64,000 nucleotides of DNA from Oligoflexales bacterium (lineage in GTDB: Bacteria; Bdellovibrionota_B; Oligoflexia; Oligoflexales; RGVZ01), in assembly GCA_947494335.1 (NCBI GenBank), contig CANLUT010000002.1:620001-684000 (forward strand). The letters are read 5' to 3'. Under the pieces are notes generated by a model, which did no database searches, was not told the origin of the DNA, and saw nothing but the letters and a program-made list of their open reading frames with translations. Each line of letters starts with the position of its first letter. Within the stretch, counting starts at the first letter, position 1. Of the stretch, positions 27,408 to 37,084 are shown in pieces. The position numbers were made by a program, and so were the translations under genes.

Positions 27408-28034
27408 ATGGCGCTTTATCATGGTCCAGTATGTCGCTTCTGTCGCAGAGAAAATCAGAAGCTATTTTTGAAAGGTGATCGTTGCTTCACCGAGCGTTGT
27501 TCATTTGAACGTCGCGCTTACGCCCCTGGTCAGCACGGTCAGAAGCGTGGCAAGATTTCCGAATTCGGACAGCAGCTTCGTGAGAAACAGAAAGTTCGTC
27601 GTGTTTACGGCTTGACCGAGAAGACGATGCGTTTGACTTTCGACAAAGCTGCAGCAACGCGCGGTGTTACATCTGATATCTTTTTCCGTAACCTTGAACA
27701 GCGCTTGGATAACGTGGTCTACCGTATGGGTTTTGCCCGTAGTCGTAGCGAAGCGCGTCAAATCGTTCGCCACAATCACATTCTTGTTAACGGCAAACGC
27801 TTGAACATTCCGAGTGCAAAACTTGCTGTCGGTGATGTTGTAACCGTTTCCGAAAAAAGCCGAACCATGCCAGTTTTCCCTTTGGCAGCTGAACTCTTCT
27901 CGAAGCGTGCAGCTATCCAGTGGGTTGATGTGGACCACAAAGGGTTTACGGGCAAGGTCACCGCAGCTCCAGCGCGCGATGATATCCATCTGAACGTGAA
28001 AGAGCGCATGATCGTTGAGCTTTATAACAAGTAA
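27408..28034 (+). CDS. rpsD: 30S ribosomal protein S4
   Basis: 208 residues. N-terminal zinc-type cysteine cluster (CRFCRRE and CFTERCSFERR), then the S4 RNA-binding domain (RLDNVVYRMGFARSRSEARQ). S4 is the alpha-operon repressor in E. coli. Confidence 0.98.
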   Translation: MALYHGPVCRFCRRENQKLFLKGDRCFTERCSFERRAYAPGQHGQKRGKISEFGQQLREKQKVRRVYGLTEKTMRLTFDKAAATRGVTSDIFFRNLEQRLDNVVYRMGFARSRSEARQIVRHNHILVNGKRLNIPSAKLAVGDVVTVSEKSRTMPVFPLAAELFSKRAAIQWVDVDHKGFTGKVTAAPARDDIHLNVKERMIVELYNK

Positions 28035-28096
28035 AAAATATTTGACTCTGTGGGACGAGTGAAGTGTCCCCAGGGTCCTTTGAGCGGAGATCGAGT

Positions 28097-29110
28097 ATGC
28101 ATCGCAATTGGCAAGATCTGATTACTCCAAAAAATCTTGAGACTGAAGTTTGTTCGGATACCTATGGAAAGTTCGTTGCTAAGCCTTTAGAGCGTGGCTA
28201 CGGCTTGACCTTGGGTAACTCTCTTCGTCGCGTGTTATTGTCTAGCTTGAATGGCGCGGCTATCGTCGCTGTAAGAATCACTGGCGTTGACCACGAGTTC
28301 TCGACGATCTCTGGTGTAAAAGAAGACGTTACTGATTTGATTTTGAATCTTAAGCAGATCAACATGCGTTACCGCGGTGATGGCGATGCAACTGTTCGTT
28401 TGAAGGTAAGTGGACAGGGAGTTGTGACGGCTGGACAGATTGAGACCAGCGGTGATGTTGAGATTCTTAACCCAGAGCAGATTATTGCTCACCTTGACGC
28501 AGACGGTAAGCTTGACATGGAGATGGTTGTTCGCCTTGGTCGCGGCTATGTCTCGGCTGATGCAAACCGTTCTGATGACCTCCCTGTTGGCATGATAGCT
28601 ATCGACTCTATCTTTGCTCCTGTTCGTCGCGTATCGTACAGTGTTTCCAATGCACGGGTTGGTCAAATGACTGACTACGACAAGCTTTCCATTGAAGTTT
28701 GGACTAATGGTGCTGAGCGTCCAGACGATGCTTTGGCTTATGCTGCAAAGATTTTGAAGGAGCAACTTACGATCTTCGTTAACTTCGATGAAGTTGAAGA
28801 AGATACCGTGGCTCGTGCAGCTAGTGCAGTTCCTGCGACTGTCGCGATGAACGACAATCTATACAAAGAAGTCAGCACGCTTGAACTCAGCGTTCGCGCT
28901 GCAAACTGTCTTGAGAATGCCAACATCAAGTTCATTGGTGAGTTGGTAACTCGTACTGAGGCAGAAATGCTGAAGACGAAAAACTTCGGACGCAAGTCCC
29001 TCAACGAGATCAAAGACCTCCTCGCTGAGATGGGTCTTTCTCTTGGGATGAAAATAGATGGCTTTGATCCGTCAACTTTGCGTAGCCGCGACGGACACCA
29101 CAACGATTAA
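28097..29110 (+). CDS. rpoA: RNA polymerase alpha subunit
   Basis: 337 residues from ATG 28097; the 11-codon longer frame is rejected because MHRNWQDLITPK matches the family start. N-terminal dimerisation domain with EPLERGYGLTLGNSLRRVLL-type block, C-terminal domain with ELSVRAANCLENANI and FGRKSLNEI that binds UP elements and activators. Confidence 0.98.
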   Translation: MHRNWQDLITPKNLETEVCSDTYGKFVAKPLERGYGLTLGNSLRRVLLSSLNGAAIVAVRITGVDHEFSTISGVKEDVTDLILNLKQINMRYRGDGDATVRLKVSGQGVVTAGQIETSGDVEILNPEQIIAHLDADGKLDMEMVVRLGRGYVSADANRSDDLPVGMIAIDSIFAPVRRVSYSVSNARVGQMTDYDKLSIEVWTNGAERPDDALAYAAKILKEQLTIFVNFDEVEEDTVARAASAVPATVAMNDNLYKEVSTLELSVRAANCLENANIKFIGELVTRTEAEMLKTKNFGRKSLNEIKDLLAEMGLSLGMKIDGFDPSTLRSRDGHHND

Positions 29111-29142
29111 TTGTTTACGACTGGTAAATAACGAGGAATGTC

Positions 29143-29514
29143 ATGAGACACTTGAATGGATACAGAAAATTAGGACGCAAGTCAGCTCACCGTAAAGCTA
29201 TGTTGAGAAACATGGCTACGTCGCTGGTTCTGCACGAGCGCATTGATACTACCGTTCAAAAAGCCAAAGAGGTTCGATCACTTGTTGAGAAGATGATCAC
29301 TTTAGGTAAACGCGGTGATTTGCATGCACGCCGTCAGGCCGATAGCTTCTTCTTCGACGATGCTGCTGTAGCTAAAGTCTTTAGTGGTCTTGCTTCGCGT
29401 TTCAAAGATAGAAATGGCGGATACACTCGTATCCTAAAGCGTGGCTTCCGCGTTGGTGATTCTGCTGATCTAGCGACTATAGAGTTCGTGGATTTTGATG
29501 CTAAGGGCAAATAA
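29143..29514 (+). CDS. rplQ: 50S ribosomal protein L17
   Basis: 123 residues; [20 protein letters not shown] and [17 protein letters not shown] are diagnostic. Last gene of the superoperon, with a terminator 60 bp later. Confidence 0.98.
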   Translation: MRHLNGYRKLGRKSAHRKAMLRNMATSLVLHERIDTTVQKAKEVRSLVEKMITLGKRGDLHARRQADSFFFDDAAVAKVFSGLASRFKDRNGGYTRILKRGFRVGDSADLATIEFVDFDAKGK

Positions 29515-29573
29515 GCCCCTGACATTTCAACGTTAAGTTGATTTGTTTGCTAAAAGATCAAGTAAATCAGAAG

Positions 29574-29608
29574 GCGACTTTGAACACATGGTTCAAGGTC
29601 GCTTTTTT
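29574..29608 (+). terminator. Terminator of the ribosomal superoperon
   Basis: GCGACTTTGAAC (29574-29585) pairs with GTTCAAGGTCGC (29591-29602) with one G-T wobble and a 5-nt loop, followed by six T. Confidence 0.9.
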
Positions 29609-29754
29609 GCATTTGGTTTTTTGGATTCTACGGCCAGTTAAATTCGTTTAGTGGTGTGTTATGGGGACTCCAGCGCAGGTGTTACTTCTCCTCAAACAAT
29701 GATAAAATGAGGGGGTTTGAGGTTGGCTAAACTGTTCAAGTGGCGGGGGCTAAG

Positions 29755-30174
29755 ATGTGGCGTCTTTTTTCAGTGATGCTTGTAGGGCTGCTGGCTTTCT
29801 CCTGTAGTCGCTCCGAGGGTGGTCGCACACGTACAGTTCGGGAAAGCTTGGACTTATGGACGTTCTCGACTTTTGGGACGATGGTATTTGACTCAGTCCC
29901 ACTTGAGAATTTTCGCGGTGTCCATTTGGCGGGAGCTGGCCTCTTAAATAGGGATGTTTTGGTGAGCGGCGTTATTGACGCTATGGGTGCTCAGGGGACC
30001 TACATTGTTTTGACAGATGACAGTGCCAGAATGCTTGTTGATACAACTCGATTGAGCGCTTCGGGCTTTGGCAAAGAAGGAATCCGGGGTAAGCGGTTCG
30101 TGATCCATGGAGAGGTAAAGAGCGGCGAGAAAGGCCATATTTACTTAATGGCTAACGCGTTACGCAGGGGCTAG
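29755..30174 (+). CDS. Putative lipoprotein with OB-like domain
   Basis: 139 residues from ATG 29755. The signal sequence ends in a lipobox, LLAFSC, with the lipidated Cys at residue 17, so it is probably anchored to a membrane facing the periplasm. The part from about residue 55 (GAGLLNRDVLVSGVI, then IVLTDDSARMLVDTT, then VIHGEVKSGEKGHIYLMA) has the five-strand pattern of an OB fold, as in small periplasmic DUF4920-like proteins; that is an inference. 9 bp before the LptF/G-type gene and probably cotranscribed. Confidence 0.7.
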   Translation: MWRLFSVMLVGLLAFSCSRSEGGRTRTVRESLDLWTFSTFGTMVFDSVPLENFRGVHLAGAGLLNRDVLVSGVIDAMGAQGTYIVLTDDSARMLVDTTRLSASGFGKEGIRGKRFVIHGEVKSGEKGHIYLMANALRRG

Positions 30175-30183
30175 TCGACTTTA

Positions 30184-31272
30184 ATGCGTTTATTTTTTTA
30201 CATCCTCCGGGATTACGTCAAATACGTGATTGGCACGCTGATTCTGTGTTTGTTTCTATTTGTCCTTTTCGACTTCATTCATAAAACAACTCGTTACTTT
30301 CCTCAATTTAAGCCCCCCATTGAGTTAATTCTCAAGATGTACGCTTATCAGTTGCCGCTCCATTTCAGCCAAGCACTGCCCATTGCTTCGCTTCTGGCTA
30401 GTGTCATCACCATGGTTTTACTAAGCCGAACCAACGAAGTCACAGCCATGCGGGCAGCTGGAATGGGACCGCTACGAATTGGTCTCCCTCTTGCTGTGGG
30501 TGGCCTGTTTTTAAGTGCACTTGCATACGTGATCAATGAGCGAGTCATCCCACGCTCATCCTATCATCTGCATTATGTGCAGGATGTCCAGATTGAGGGA
30601 GGACAGGCTGAAGAAGTTGCAAGTCATACCAGGTGGCAGCGTAAGGATAATTTGATTATAAATTTTCGTGATTATGACATTGGTACGCAAACGATTTTGG
30701 GCCTCAACATGGTGGAGGTTCGTCCCAGTTTTCGGCCCGATCGGATCATTGAGGCAACCTCAGCTACATATTCACCTGAGTCAAAAGTCTGGGATGCCAA
30801 TGACATCCAGATAACCTACTTCCATGAAGACGGCACGATTGATTACACGGAAAAAAGAAAGTCTTTGACCGTTCGCCTGAATGTCGATCCAAAAAAACTC
30901 ATGCGCGATCGCCGTACTCCTGAGGAGATGAGTATCAAAGAGTTGCGTGAGGTTATTGATCGTGGTGAAAAAAACGGGTCTGACACGTTGGCTTATAGAG
31001 TAGATATGCAGGTGAAACTGGCCTATCCTCTGGCTGCATTCGTGGTGAGCTTAATTGGTTTGAACTTTGCCTACCGCTCCGAGCGCACAACGGAAACAGC
31101 GCGTAGTGTCCTAATGGCGTTTTCAATTGGGATTAGCTACTGGTTCATACTGAACGCAGTAAAGGCTCTTGGCAAGCGAGGCAACATACCTCCCGTTGTT
31201 GCGGGATGGTTTGCTGACGTTTTTATTTTTGGCGTTGTGATGATCCAAGCTTGGCGGGCGCGCCGAGATTGA
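30184..31272 (+). CDS. lptG: LPS export permease, LptF/LptG family
   Basis: 362 residues of the YjgP/YjgQ family. An N-terminal membrane pair, a periplasmic beta-jellyroll domain (about 120-270), then C-terminal helices. MRLFFYILRDYVKYVIGTL and the GLPLAVGGLFLSALAYVINE region resemble LptG. It would work with LptB ATPase to pull LPS from the inner membrane. Only one family copy is present; the partner must lie elsewhere. Its stop abuts the stop of the convergent surA-like gene with no base between. LptF instead of LptG is possible. Confidence 0.85.
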   Translation: MRLFFYILRDYVKYVIGTLILCLFLFVLFDFIHKTTRYFPQFKPPIELILKMYAYQLPLHFSQALPIASLLASVITMVLLSRTNEVTAMRAAGMGPLRIGLPLAVGGLFLSALAYVINERVIPRSSYHLHYVQDVQIEGGQAEEVASHTRWQRKDNLIINFRDYDIGTQTILGLNMVEVRPSFRPDRIIEATSATYSPESKVWDANDIQITYFHEDGTIDYTEKRKSLTVRLNVDPKKLMRDRRTPEEMSIKELREVIDRGEKNGSDTLAYRVDMQVKLAYPLAAFVVSLIGLNFAYRSERTTETARSVLMAFSIGISYWFILNAVKALGKRGNIPPVVAGWFADVFIFGVVMIQAWRARRD

Positions 31273-32250
31273 TTAATCATCCATCCGTTTAACAGAGATG
31301 CGCTGATGCTGCTCGCCTAACCACTTATTGGTTTGGTTTTGTAGCTCAATGAGCCTGAGCTCCTGATCGAGCTTTACTTTTTTGGCTGCAAAATCACGAT
31401 TTTCGCCAAGTTTTTTGTCAACTAACTGAAAGATCATAAGGCCGTTTGGCATCGTGATGGGAGCGGTAAACTCCCCAGTCCTGAGGGGTTCAATAGCAGC
31501 CTTTAATGCTCCGGTGAGATCTTTTAGCTTAAGGATCATTGGTTTTTGATCAGGTTTTTTTGCGTTTGGGTCATCGCTGTACAGGCCCACGGCATCGACG
31601 AAATCTAGGCCTCCCTTGAGTTTGCCGTAAATATCGTTTGCCAAAGATCTTTTAGCTTCAATAAGTTCCTTATTCATTCCAGGTTCAATCTTAATTAATA
31701 GTTGGCGCAAGCTGACATCAATCAAATCGTTCCCTGTCGTTCCCGATTGACTGAGGTAGTAGGTTTCAACGTCTTTTTCAGTGACTTTGATCGATGGGGC
31801 GATCACTCGTCTTTGAAATCTGCGCAGAATCAATTGATTACGGAAGTCGCGCCGATAGTTGTCGATGGTTTCACCCTCTTGGGCTAAAAGCTCACCAAGT
31901 TTATCCTTGGAGATTCTTTGCTCTTCCAAATATCGTGATATCTCCTGATCCAAATCTGCTTCAGAAACATCGATATCAAGATCTTTGGCGGCACCTAAGA
32001 TCAGCTCAAAGTTGATGGCGTCGTTTAGGGCTTTCGTCTGTGCTGGCGCTTCTTTGTTGGCGGGGTATTCGCTTACGACCACGAGCGGTCCCGTTTCGAT
32101 TTTACGACGAATGTCGCTATAGAAGATTGGGCGGCCATTGACCACAGCCAACACCCGGTCAATCAGAACCTCGCCAGAATCACTTGCGTAGCTTACACCT
32201 GAGGCTAGACAGTGGATGACAAGCAGAATCAAAGAAAATCGTCGCATCAT
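31273..32250 (-). CDS. SurA-like periplasmic chaperone / peptidyl-prolyl isomerase
   Basis: 325 residues with a Sec signal peptide (cut near ASGVSYA). RVLAVVNGRPIFYSDIRRKI starts the SurA N domain. A single parvulin-like segment (about 170-290) follows, but it lacks several of the usual GGxLG residues, so isomerase activity is doubtful; a chaperone role for outer-membrane proteins is more likely. ATG overlaps the previous stop by 4 bp. Last gene of the mfd operon. Confidence 0.8.
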   Translation of the reverse strand: MMRRFSLILLVIHCLASGVSYASDSGEVLIDRVLAVVNGRPIFYSDIRRKIETGPLVVVSEYPANKEAPAQTKALNDAINFELILGAAKDLDIDVSEADLDQEISRYLEEQRISKDKLGELLAQEGETIDNYRRDFRNQLILRRFQRRVIAPSIKVTEKDVETYYLSQSGTTGNDLIDVSLRQLLIKIEPGMNKELIEAKRSLANDIYGKLKGGLDFVDAVGLYSDDPNAKKPDQKPMILKLKDLTGALKAAIEPLRTGEFTAPITMPNGLMIFQLVDKKLGENRDFAAKKVKLDQELRLIELQNQTNKWLGEQHQRISVKRMDD

Positions 32251-33299
32251 TGCAATAGTCCCGTGTTAGGAGATGAAACAGAGATGGCGTTCATAGCTGT
32301 ATTTAGCCAACGTTGAAACGCGTCTAGCCTTTTGGTTCGCAAAAGCTCCGCTCTAATTTCAGGCGCAGCTTCAGCTAGGGAGATTGTTTGAGGCGGTAAC
32401 TTCTGGACCGGCATTATAATGTGGTAGCCGTATTCAGACTTAATGACGCCGCTGATCTCTCCCATATTCATGGAGAAGACGATATCAAAAAGCGTGGGGA
32501 GTTGCTCCTTCGAAAATGGTCCAATCAAACCACCCTTCTCTGCTTCGGGGGTGATGGAGTTTTTTCTAGATAACTCGCTGAAATTACTCTGCTTAACAAC
32601 TTTTCGAAGGTCGTTTGCCAGATCTTCTTTTGCAACCACGATTTGTCTTAGTAGGACCCGGGTTGGTTTTCGGTAAGATTTTTCATGGGTTCGGTAGTAA
32701 GACGCCATTTCTGACTCAGAAACCTCAAAGGGTCTAAAGACCTGCTCGTCGAGATATTGTTGGATAATGGATTCTTCGCAAATTTTGGCCTTCAATCGCT
32801 CTCGACTTTGCGCAGATTCAAAAAACTCAGGATTTGTTTTTGTCACATCTTGAACCTCTACGAGACATTTTGAAAATCGCGACGGGTCTCCGAGGTCAAA
32901 TCCACGCGTCTTGTCCTTGATAAAAAGATAGAGAACTTTTCGTTCGATCACTGATGACACGATTCGTTCTCTCAGTTCTGGGCTGTCCGTTACAGTAACT
33001 GCAGGCTCAGGTTCGTTGTTTTTAGCCTTTGGTACAGAGAAATAGTCTTCCGAGTCTTCAAACTTAGGCACCTTGATATGTAGCTCTAGTTCCCATTGGA
33101 AATCTCCCGGGAAAACCGTTGTTCCTCCAATCTCCACCTCCTGGAAGTCTTGGCCTTTTTCAGGGGTGTTGCTTGTCTGTGCGCCCATATCCGGCATGGT
33201 GTCAGGAGTTGGTAAAGGCTTACTGAACATTTTCCAAATGGCGAAACCAACACCTAGGAGAATCAGTACACCGATTGCGTTTTTAAAACGTTGTTTCAT
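32247..33299 (-). CDS. Membrane-anchored parvulin-type peptidyl-prolyl isomerase
   Basis: 350 residues. A membrane anchor at about 10-26 (IGVLILLGVGFAIWKMF), a SurA-N-like helical region, then a well-preserved rotamase domain: RVLLRQIVVA, EKGGLIGPFSKEQLP, and SEYGYHIIMPVQ. Faces the periplasm and helps fold exported proteins, PpiD- or PrsA-like in layout. Start and stop overlap mfd and the surA-like gene as ATGA. Confidence 0.85.
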   Translation of the reverse strand: MKQRFKNAIGVLILLGVGFAIWKMFSKPLPTPDTMPDMGAQTSNTPEKGQDFQEVEIGGTTVFPGDFQWELELHIKVPKFEDSEDYFSVPKAKNNEPEPAVTVTDSPELRERIVSSVIERKVLYLFIKDKTRGFDLGDPSRFSKCLVEVQDVTKTNPEFFESAQSRERLKAKICEESIIQQYLDEQVFRPFEVSESEMASYYRTHEKSYRKPTRVLLRQIVVAKEDLANDLRKVVKQSNFSELSRKNSITPEAEKGGLIGPFSKEQLPTLFDIVFSMNMGEISGVIKSEYGYHIIMPVQKLPPQTISLAEAAPEIRAELLRTKRLDAFQRWLNTAMNAISVSSPNTGLLQ

Positions 33300-36200
33300 G
33301 TTGTTTCCAATCCGGCGGCGAGCGGTTCTAAAAGTTCCAAAAGGTGTTTAATGATAGAGCTCTGTGGAGCACTCTCAAGTGACTCAATTTTAGTGTCTGA
33401 TATCCAGTACACATACAGCTTATAGTCTGGCGACAATCGATACGTATTCGGCTTGCGCTGCGCCTCCTTGATAATTCTATCAATTTGTTTTTCCTTGAGG
33501 GAACCAAATCTTATTTCAAACCAGCCAGCTTTTGCGTTCATTGAGATTTGGCTGGCTCCAAGCCATGATAAGATTAGTTTAAGGCGTGCAACGCCGAACA
33601 AACGCGTCGTCTCCTCTGGCGGTGGTCCAAAACGATCTGACAGTTCTTCGGCAAGAGCGGAGAGTTCATCAGAACGCTCGACACTGAACAGTGATTTGTA
33701 AAACTGTAGGCGTAGGCCCTCTTCTGCAATGTAGGTCTCGGGGATCAGCGCAGTCAGCGGAAGCTTGATTTCTGTGTCGATTTTACTTTTTTCCGGCATC
33801 TGACCGCGAATCTCTGCGATAGCTTCACCCAACAGATCAGTGTACATCTCAAGGCCCACCTCGGATGCGTGTCCAGATTGCTCTGAACCCAGCAAATTGC
33901 CGGCACCGCGGATTTCCAAATCGTGACTTGCGATTTGGAACCCAGCACCAAGCTCTTGATGCATGGCCAGAACATCCAGCCGCCGCCTGGATTCCTCGGT
34001 TAATCTTTCTGGGTCTTTTGTCAGAAAGTAAGCATAAGCCTGAACTGATGAGCGACCGACACGGCCCCGCATTTGGTAGAGCTGAGCAAGTCCAAATCGA
34101 TCGGCATCCATAACGATCAGCGTGTTCACATTTGGCATGTCGACGCCTGATTCAATAATTGTAGTACAAACCAACACGTCAAATTTATGCTCAATAAAAT
34201 CGATAATGGTATTTTCTAACTCTGTCTCGCGCATCTGTCCGTGGGCAAATCGAACAGCAGCTTTTGGTACCAGGCTTTTGACCCATAGCGTGGTGGCCTC
34301 AATATCTTCGACGCGATTATGAAGGAAAAATATTTGGCCGCCGCGATCAAGTTCATGGGTGATTGCATCGCGAATGAGAGATTCGTCCATGCGAGCGATA
34401 TAGGTTTTTACACTCATGCGATTCTGTGGTGGTGTTGTGATTATTGAAATATCTCTTAGACCAAGCATCGACATGTGAAGGGTCCTCGGAATCGGCGTGG
34501 CCGTTAGCGTGAGGATGTCAGCTCCAGCACGCAGCTCCTTAAGCTTTTCCTTATGCAGTACGCCAAACCTCTGTTCCTCGTCTACAATAACCAGGCCTAA
34601 TCGTCTCGTCTTCACGTCCTGACTAAGAAGTCTATGGGTTCCCACGAGTATGTCGACTTTTCCAGCCGCAAGATCATCTAAAGTCTGCTTTTGCTCTTTT
34701 GAACCAACGAACCGGTTAATTTGCGCGACCCTGAGGCCATGACGGCCAAGGCGGTCACTAAATGTTCGGTAGTGCTGATAGCAAAGAATCGTGGTGGGTA
34801 CTAGCACCAGAACCTGGAAGCCTTCGCTAGCGACTCGAAATGTTGCACGTAAAGCAACTTCTGTTTTTCCAAATCCGACATCGCCACAGATGAGTCGGTC
34901 CATGGCTTTGGATGCCTGCAAATCCGTATTAACCTCGGAGATGGCTTTAATTTGATCGTCAGTCTCTTCGTATGGAAATTCGGCTTCAAATTTAAAGTAC
35001 TCATCGCCGGGAGGGTCAAAGACATGGATGTGCGCAAGAGACCGCTGCGCTTGGATTTTGATGAGCTTGTCGGCCATTTCTTTTACTGATTCTTTTACCC
35101 GCTGCTTTTTCTTATCCCAAGCCCCAGATCCAAGTTTGTCGAGGCTTGGAGATGCTGTCCCCTCGCCTCCACTGCTGTAACGTTGCAAAAGATTCAGCTT
35201 GTCGACTGGAAGATAAATTTTGTCAGTACCTGCGTACTCAATGTGTAAGAAGTCACCCGTGATTCCTCCCACGTGAAGAGTCACCATGCCTTTGTAGCGG
35301 CCGACGCCATGAAGAACGTGGACAACGAGATCGCCCACTTTGAGATCGCGAAAAGAACTAAGAAAGTTTTTAAGCTTAGTTGACGATGACTTCTGCTTTT
35401 TTTGTGTGACACCTAGAAGAACATGTTCGGGAACGACGAGAGTTTTAGTTTTTTCTATCCATAACCAGGAATTTAGATGACCCGAAAGCACATGGACTTT
35501 CTCGTGAGCTCCCTTACTTAAGACGTCAATAATTGATGGATGATTACGCGAGATCTTGAGTTCTCTGTGGCTGAAAAGATTTGCAATTCTTTCTTCTTGT
35601 TCAGGACTTGAAGCCAGTAAGCAAACCCTTCCACCATCAAGCTGAATAATATTTGTGATAGCCATAGCCCAAGCGTCAAAGCGCGCGCCTCCGCTAATCG
35701 CTGGCGAGACGGGCTCAAATCCGGCCTCTGAAAGAAGTTGCACCTGGCGAAAGTTCTTTCGCAAGACCGGATTACCGAGTTCAATCACTTGGTGAGGTCC
35801 ATTGAAAAGTTTTGATTCTACATCTTTGCGGTCAGGAAAATGGTGTTCAGGTCCGAGACTAACGCGTTTTGATTCGAGATCTCTTTCGTGAGCACCAGTG
35901 AATGTAGCCATCAGATCATCGTAGCTTGCAAATGAAGCGTCTACACCTTTAGCAAATAATAGACATGAATTTTCCTTGAGTAGCTCAAATGTGGAGGCGC
36001 TACGTGAGCGTAAAATGGGGGCCAAAAGATCCCACCCGGCTGGCCTTGCTCCGGTTGTGAATGCACCACGAAAACCCTCTTTGTCGGCTGCTGGTACAAG
36101 CTCAAGACTCAGCAAATACTCATGAAGTCTCTGAGCTGAGGACTTTCGGTCAGTTGACAAAATTTCGTTAGCAGGACCAATCATGAAAGAATCAATCGAT

Positions 36201-36880
36201 TCACGACTTTTTTGATCGTCAACGCTAAAGGCTCTGATACTTGTGATTTGATCTCCGCTAAATTCGATACGCAGCGGCAACGCGCTATTCGGTGGATATA
36301 CATCTATGAGGGAGCCACGAACTGAAAACAGGCCCTCTTCGTCAACCAGTGTTGATGAGTGATATCCAGCTCTCTCAAGTTTTTTAAGTAAATCATCCTG
36401 GTCTAACTCGTCATTCACCGCGATATTGACGCTAAATTCTTGGACAAGATCCCGTGTTAATGTGCTTTGGAACAACCCAGCCAGAGTGGTGACTACAATG
36501 ACTGGCGTTGGAGTTTCACTTAGGCGAAATATCGCATCCAATCTCTGCCGACGACTCAGGGTTGGATTTATAAAACGGTCGGCACCCCACATCGAGAGGT
36601 GTGGAAGGTGGGACGCTACGATGCCGGCTGATGACAACGTAGATGCATTGTGGTCGAGTAAGTTTAAAAAGGCTGATACGTCACGATGTGTTGGCACAAC
36701 TACTATCAGTTGGCGCCAACGCGTGGCTGCGCTCAAAGTGAGAAGTTGAACTGTCACGTCTGAGGTCCCAATCAGTTGGGCGCGATGGGGGAAGTTTTCC
36801 TCGGAATGAAAAATCCCCAATAGCTGCTCAATGTGTAGGCTTGAGCTGTCATTTTCGTGAACTGGTGTTGATTGGCTCAA
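33296..36880 (-). CDS. mfd: Transcription-repair coupling factor Mfd
   Basis: 1194 residues, slightly longer than E. coli Mfd. It removes stalled RNA polymerase and recruits UvrA to template-strand lesions. N-terminal UvrB-like modules, the RNA-polymerase-interacting domain around KVGDLVVHVLHGVGRYKGM, then the RecG-like translocase: Walker A GDVGFGKTEVALRA, DEEQ box VIVDEEQRFGV, TATPIPRTL, and QLYQMRGRVGRS. C-terminal D7 domain present. The start is TTG 36880 preceded by a GGGGGAAAA run. First gene of mfd-PPIase-surA. Confidence 0.97.
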   Translation of the reverse strand: MSQSTPVHENDSSSLHIEQLLGIFHSEENFPHRAQLIGTSDVTVQLLTLSAATRWRQLIVVVPTHRDVSAFLNLLDHNASTLSSAGIVASHLPHLSMWGADRFINPTLSRRQRLDAIFRLSETPTPVIVVTTLAGLFQSTLTRDLVQEFSVNIAVNDELDQDDLLKKLERAGYHSSTLVDEEGLFSVRGSLIDVYPPNSALPLRIEFSGDQITSIRAFSVDDQKSRESIDSFMIGPANEILSTDRKSSAQRLHEYLLSLELVPAADKEGFRGAFTTGARPAGWDLLAPILRSRSASTFELLKENSCLLFAKGVDASFASYDDLMATFTGAHERDLESKRVSLGPEHHFPDRKDVESKLFNGPHQVIELGNPVLRKNFRQVQLLSEAGFEPVSPAISGGARFDAWAMAITNIIQLDGGRVCLLASSPEQEERIANLFSHRELKISRNHPSIIDVLSKGAHEKVHVLSGHLNSWLWIEKTKTLVVPEHVLLGVTQKKQKSSSTKLKNFLSSFRDLKVGDLVVHVLHGVGRYKGMVTLHVGGITGDFLHIEYAGTDKIYLPVDKLNLLQRYSSGGEGTASPSLDKLGSGAWDKKKQRVKESVKEMADKLIKIQAQRSLAHIHVFDPPGDEYFKFEAEFPYEETDDQIKAISEVNTDLQASKAMDRLICGDVGFGKTEVALRATFRVASEGFQVLVLVPTTILCYQHYRTFSDRLGRHGLRVAQINRFVGSKEQKQTLDDLAAGKVDILVGTHRLLSQDVKTRRLGLVIVDEEQRFGVLHKEKLKELRAGADILTLTATPIPRTLHMSMLGLRDISIITTPPQNRMSVKTYIARMDESLIRDAITHELDRGGQIFFLHNRVEDIEATTLWVKSLVPKAAVRFAHGQMRETELENTIIDFIEHKFDVLVCTTIIESGVDMPNVNTLIVMDADRFGLAQLYQMRGRVGRSSVQAYAYFLTKDPERLTEESRRRLDVLAMHQELGAGFQIASHDLEIRGAGNLLGSEQSGHASEVGLEMYTDLLGEAIAEIRGQMPEKSKIDTEIKLPLTALIPETYIAEEGLRLQFYKSLFSVERSDELSALAEELSDRFGPPPEETTRLFGVARLKLILSWLGASQISMNAKAGWFEIRFGSLKEKQIDRIIKEAQRKPNTYRLSPDYKLYVYWISDTKIESLESAPQSSIIKHLLELLEPLAAGLETT

Positions 36881-36934
36881 AGAATTATTTTCCCCCCAGA
36901 TTTCGAGCTCTTACATTAACTGCGCGCTAGCTTA

Positions 36935-36964
36935 TTGGCAATAAGTTGGCTGAGGCTGCATAAT
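36935..36964 (+). promoter_or_regulatory. Possible promoter for the HIT gene
   Basis: TTGGCA (36935-36940), 18 bp, CATAAT (36959-36964), with a leader of about 120 nt. Confidence 0.4.
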
Positions 36965-36997
36965 GTCTACTAAATGCCGGTAATAGTTAGGAAAAGC

Positions 36998-37043
36998 CAG
37001 CCAAGTTTAGATTGGCTGCACTGGAGTCTCGGATTAGCTCCAG
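36998..37043 (+). promoter_or_regulatory. Two consecutive inverted repeats in the HIT leader
   Basis: CAGCCAA (36998-37004) with TTGGCTG (37012-37018), then CTGGAG (37021-37026) with CTCCAG (37038-37043). Both are perfect and lie between the likely promoter and the ribosome site. Neither is followed by a T-run. Confidence 0.4.
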
Positions 37044-37084
37044 GTAAGCCAGACGTTATACGGTGGTGACGGAGGATCAGTGTT

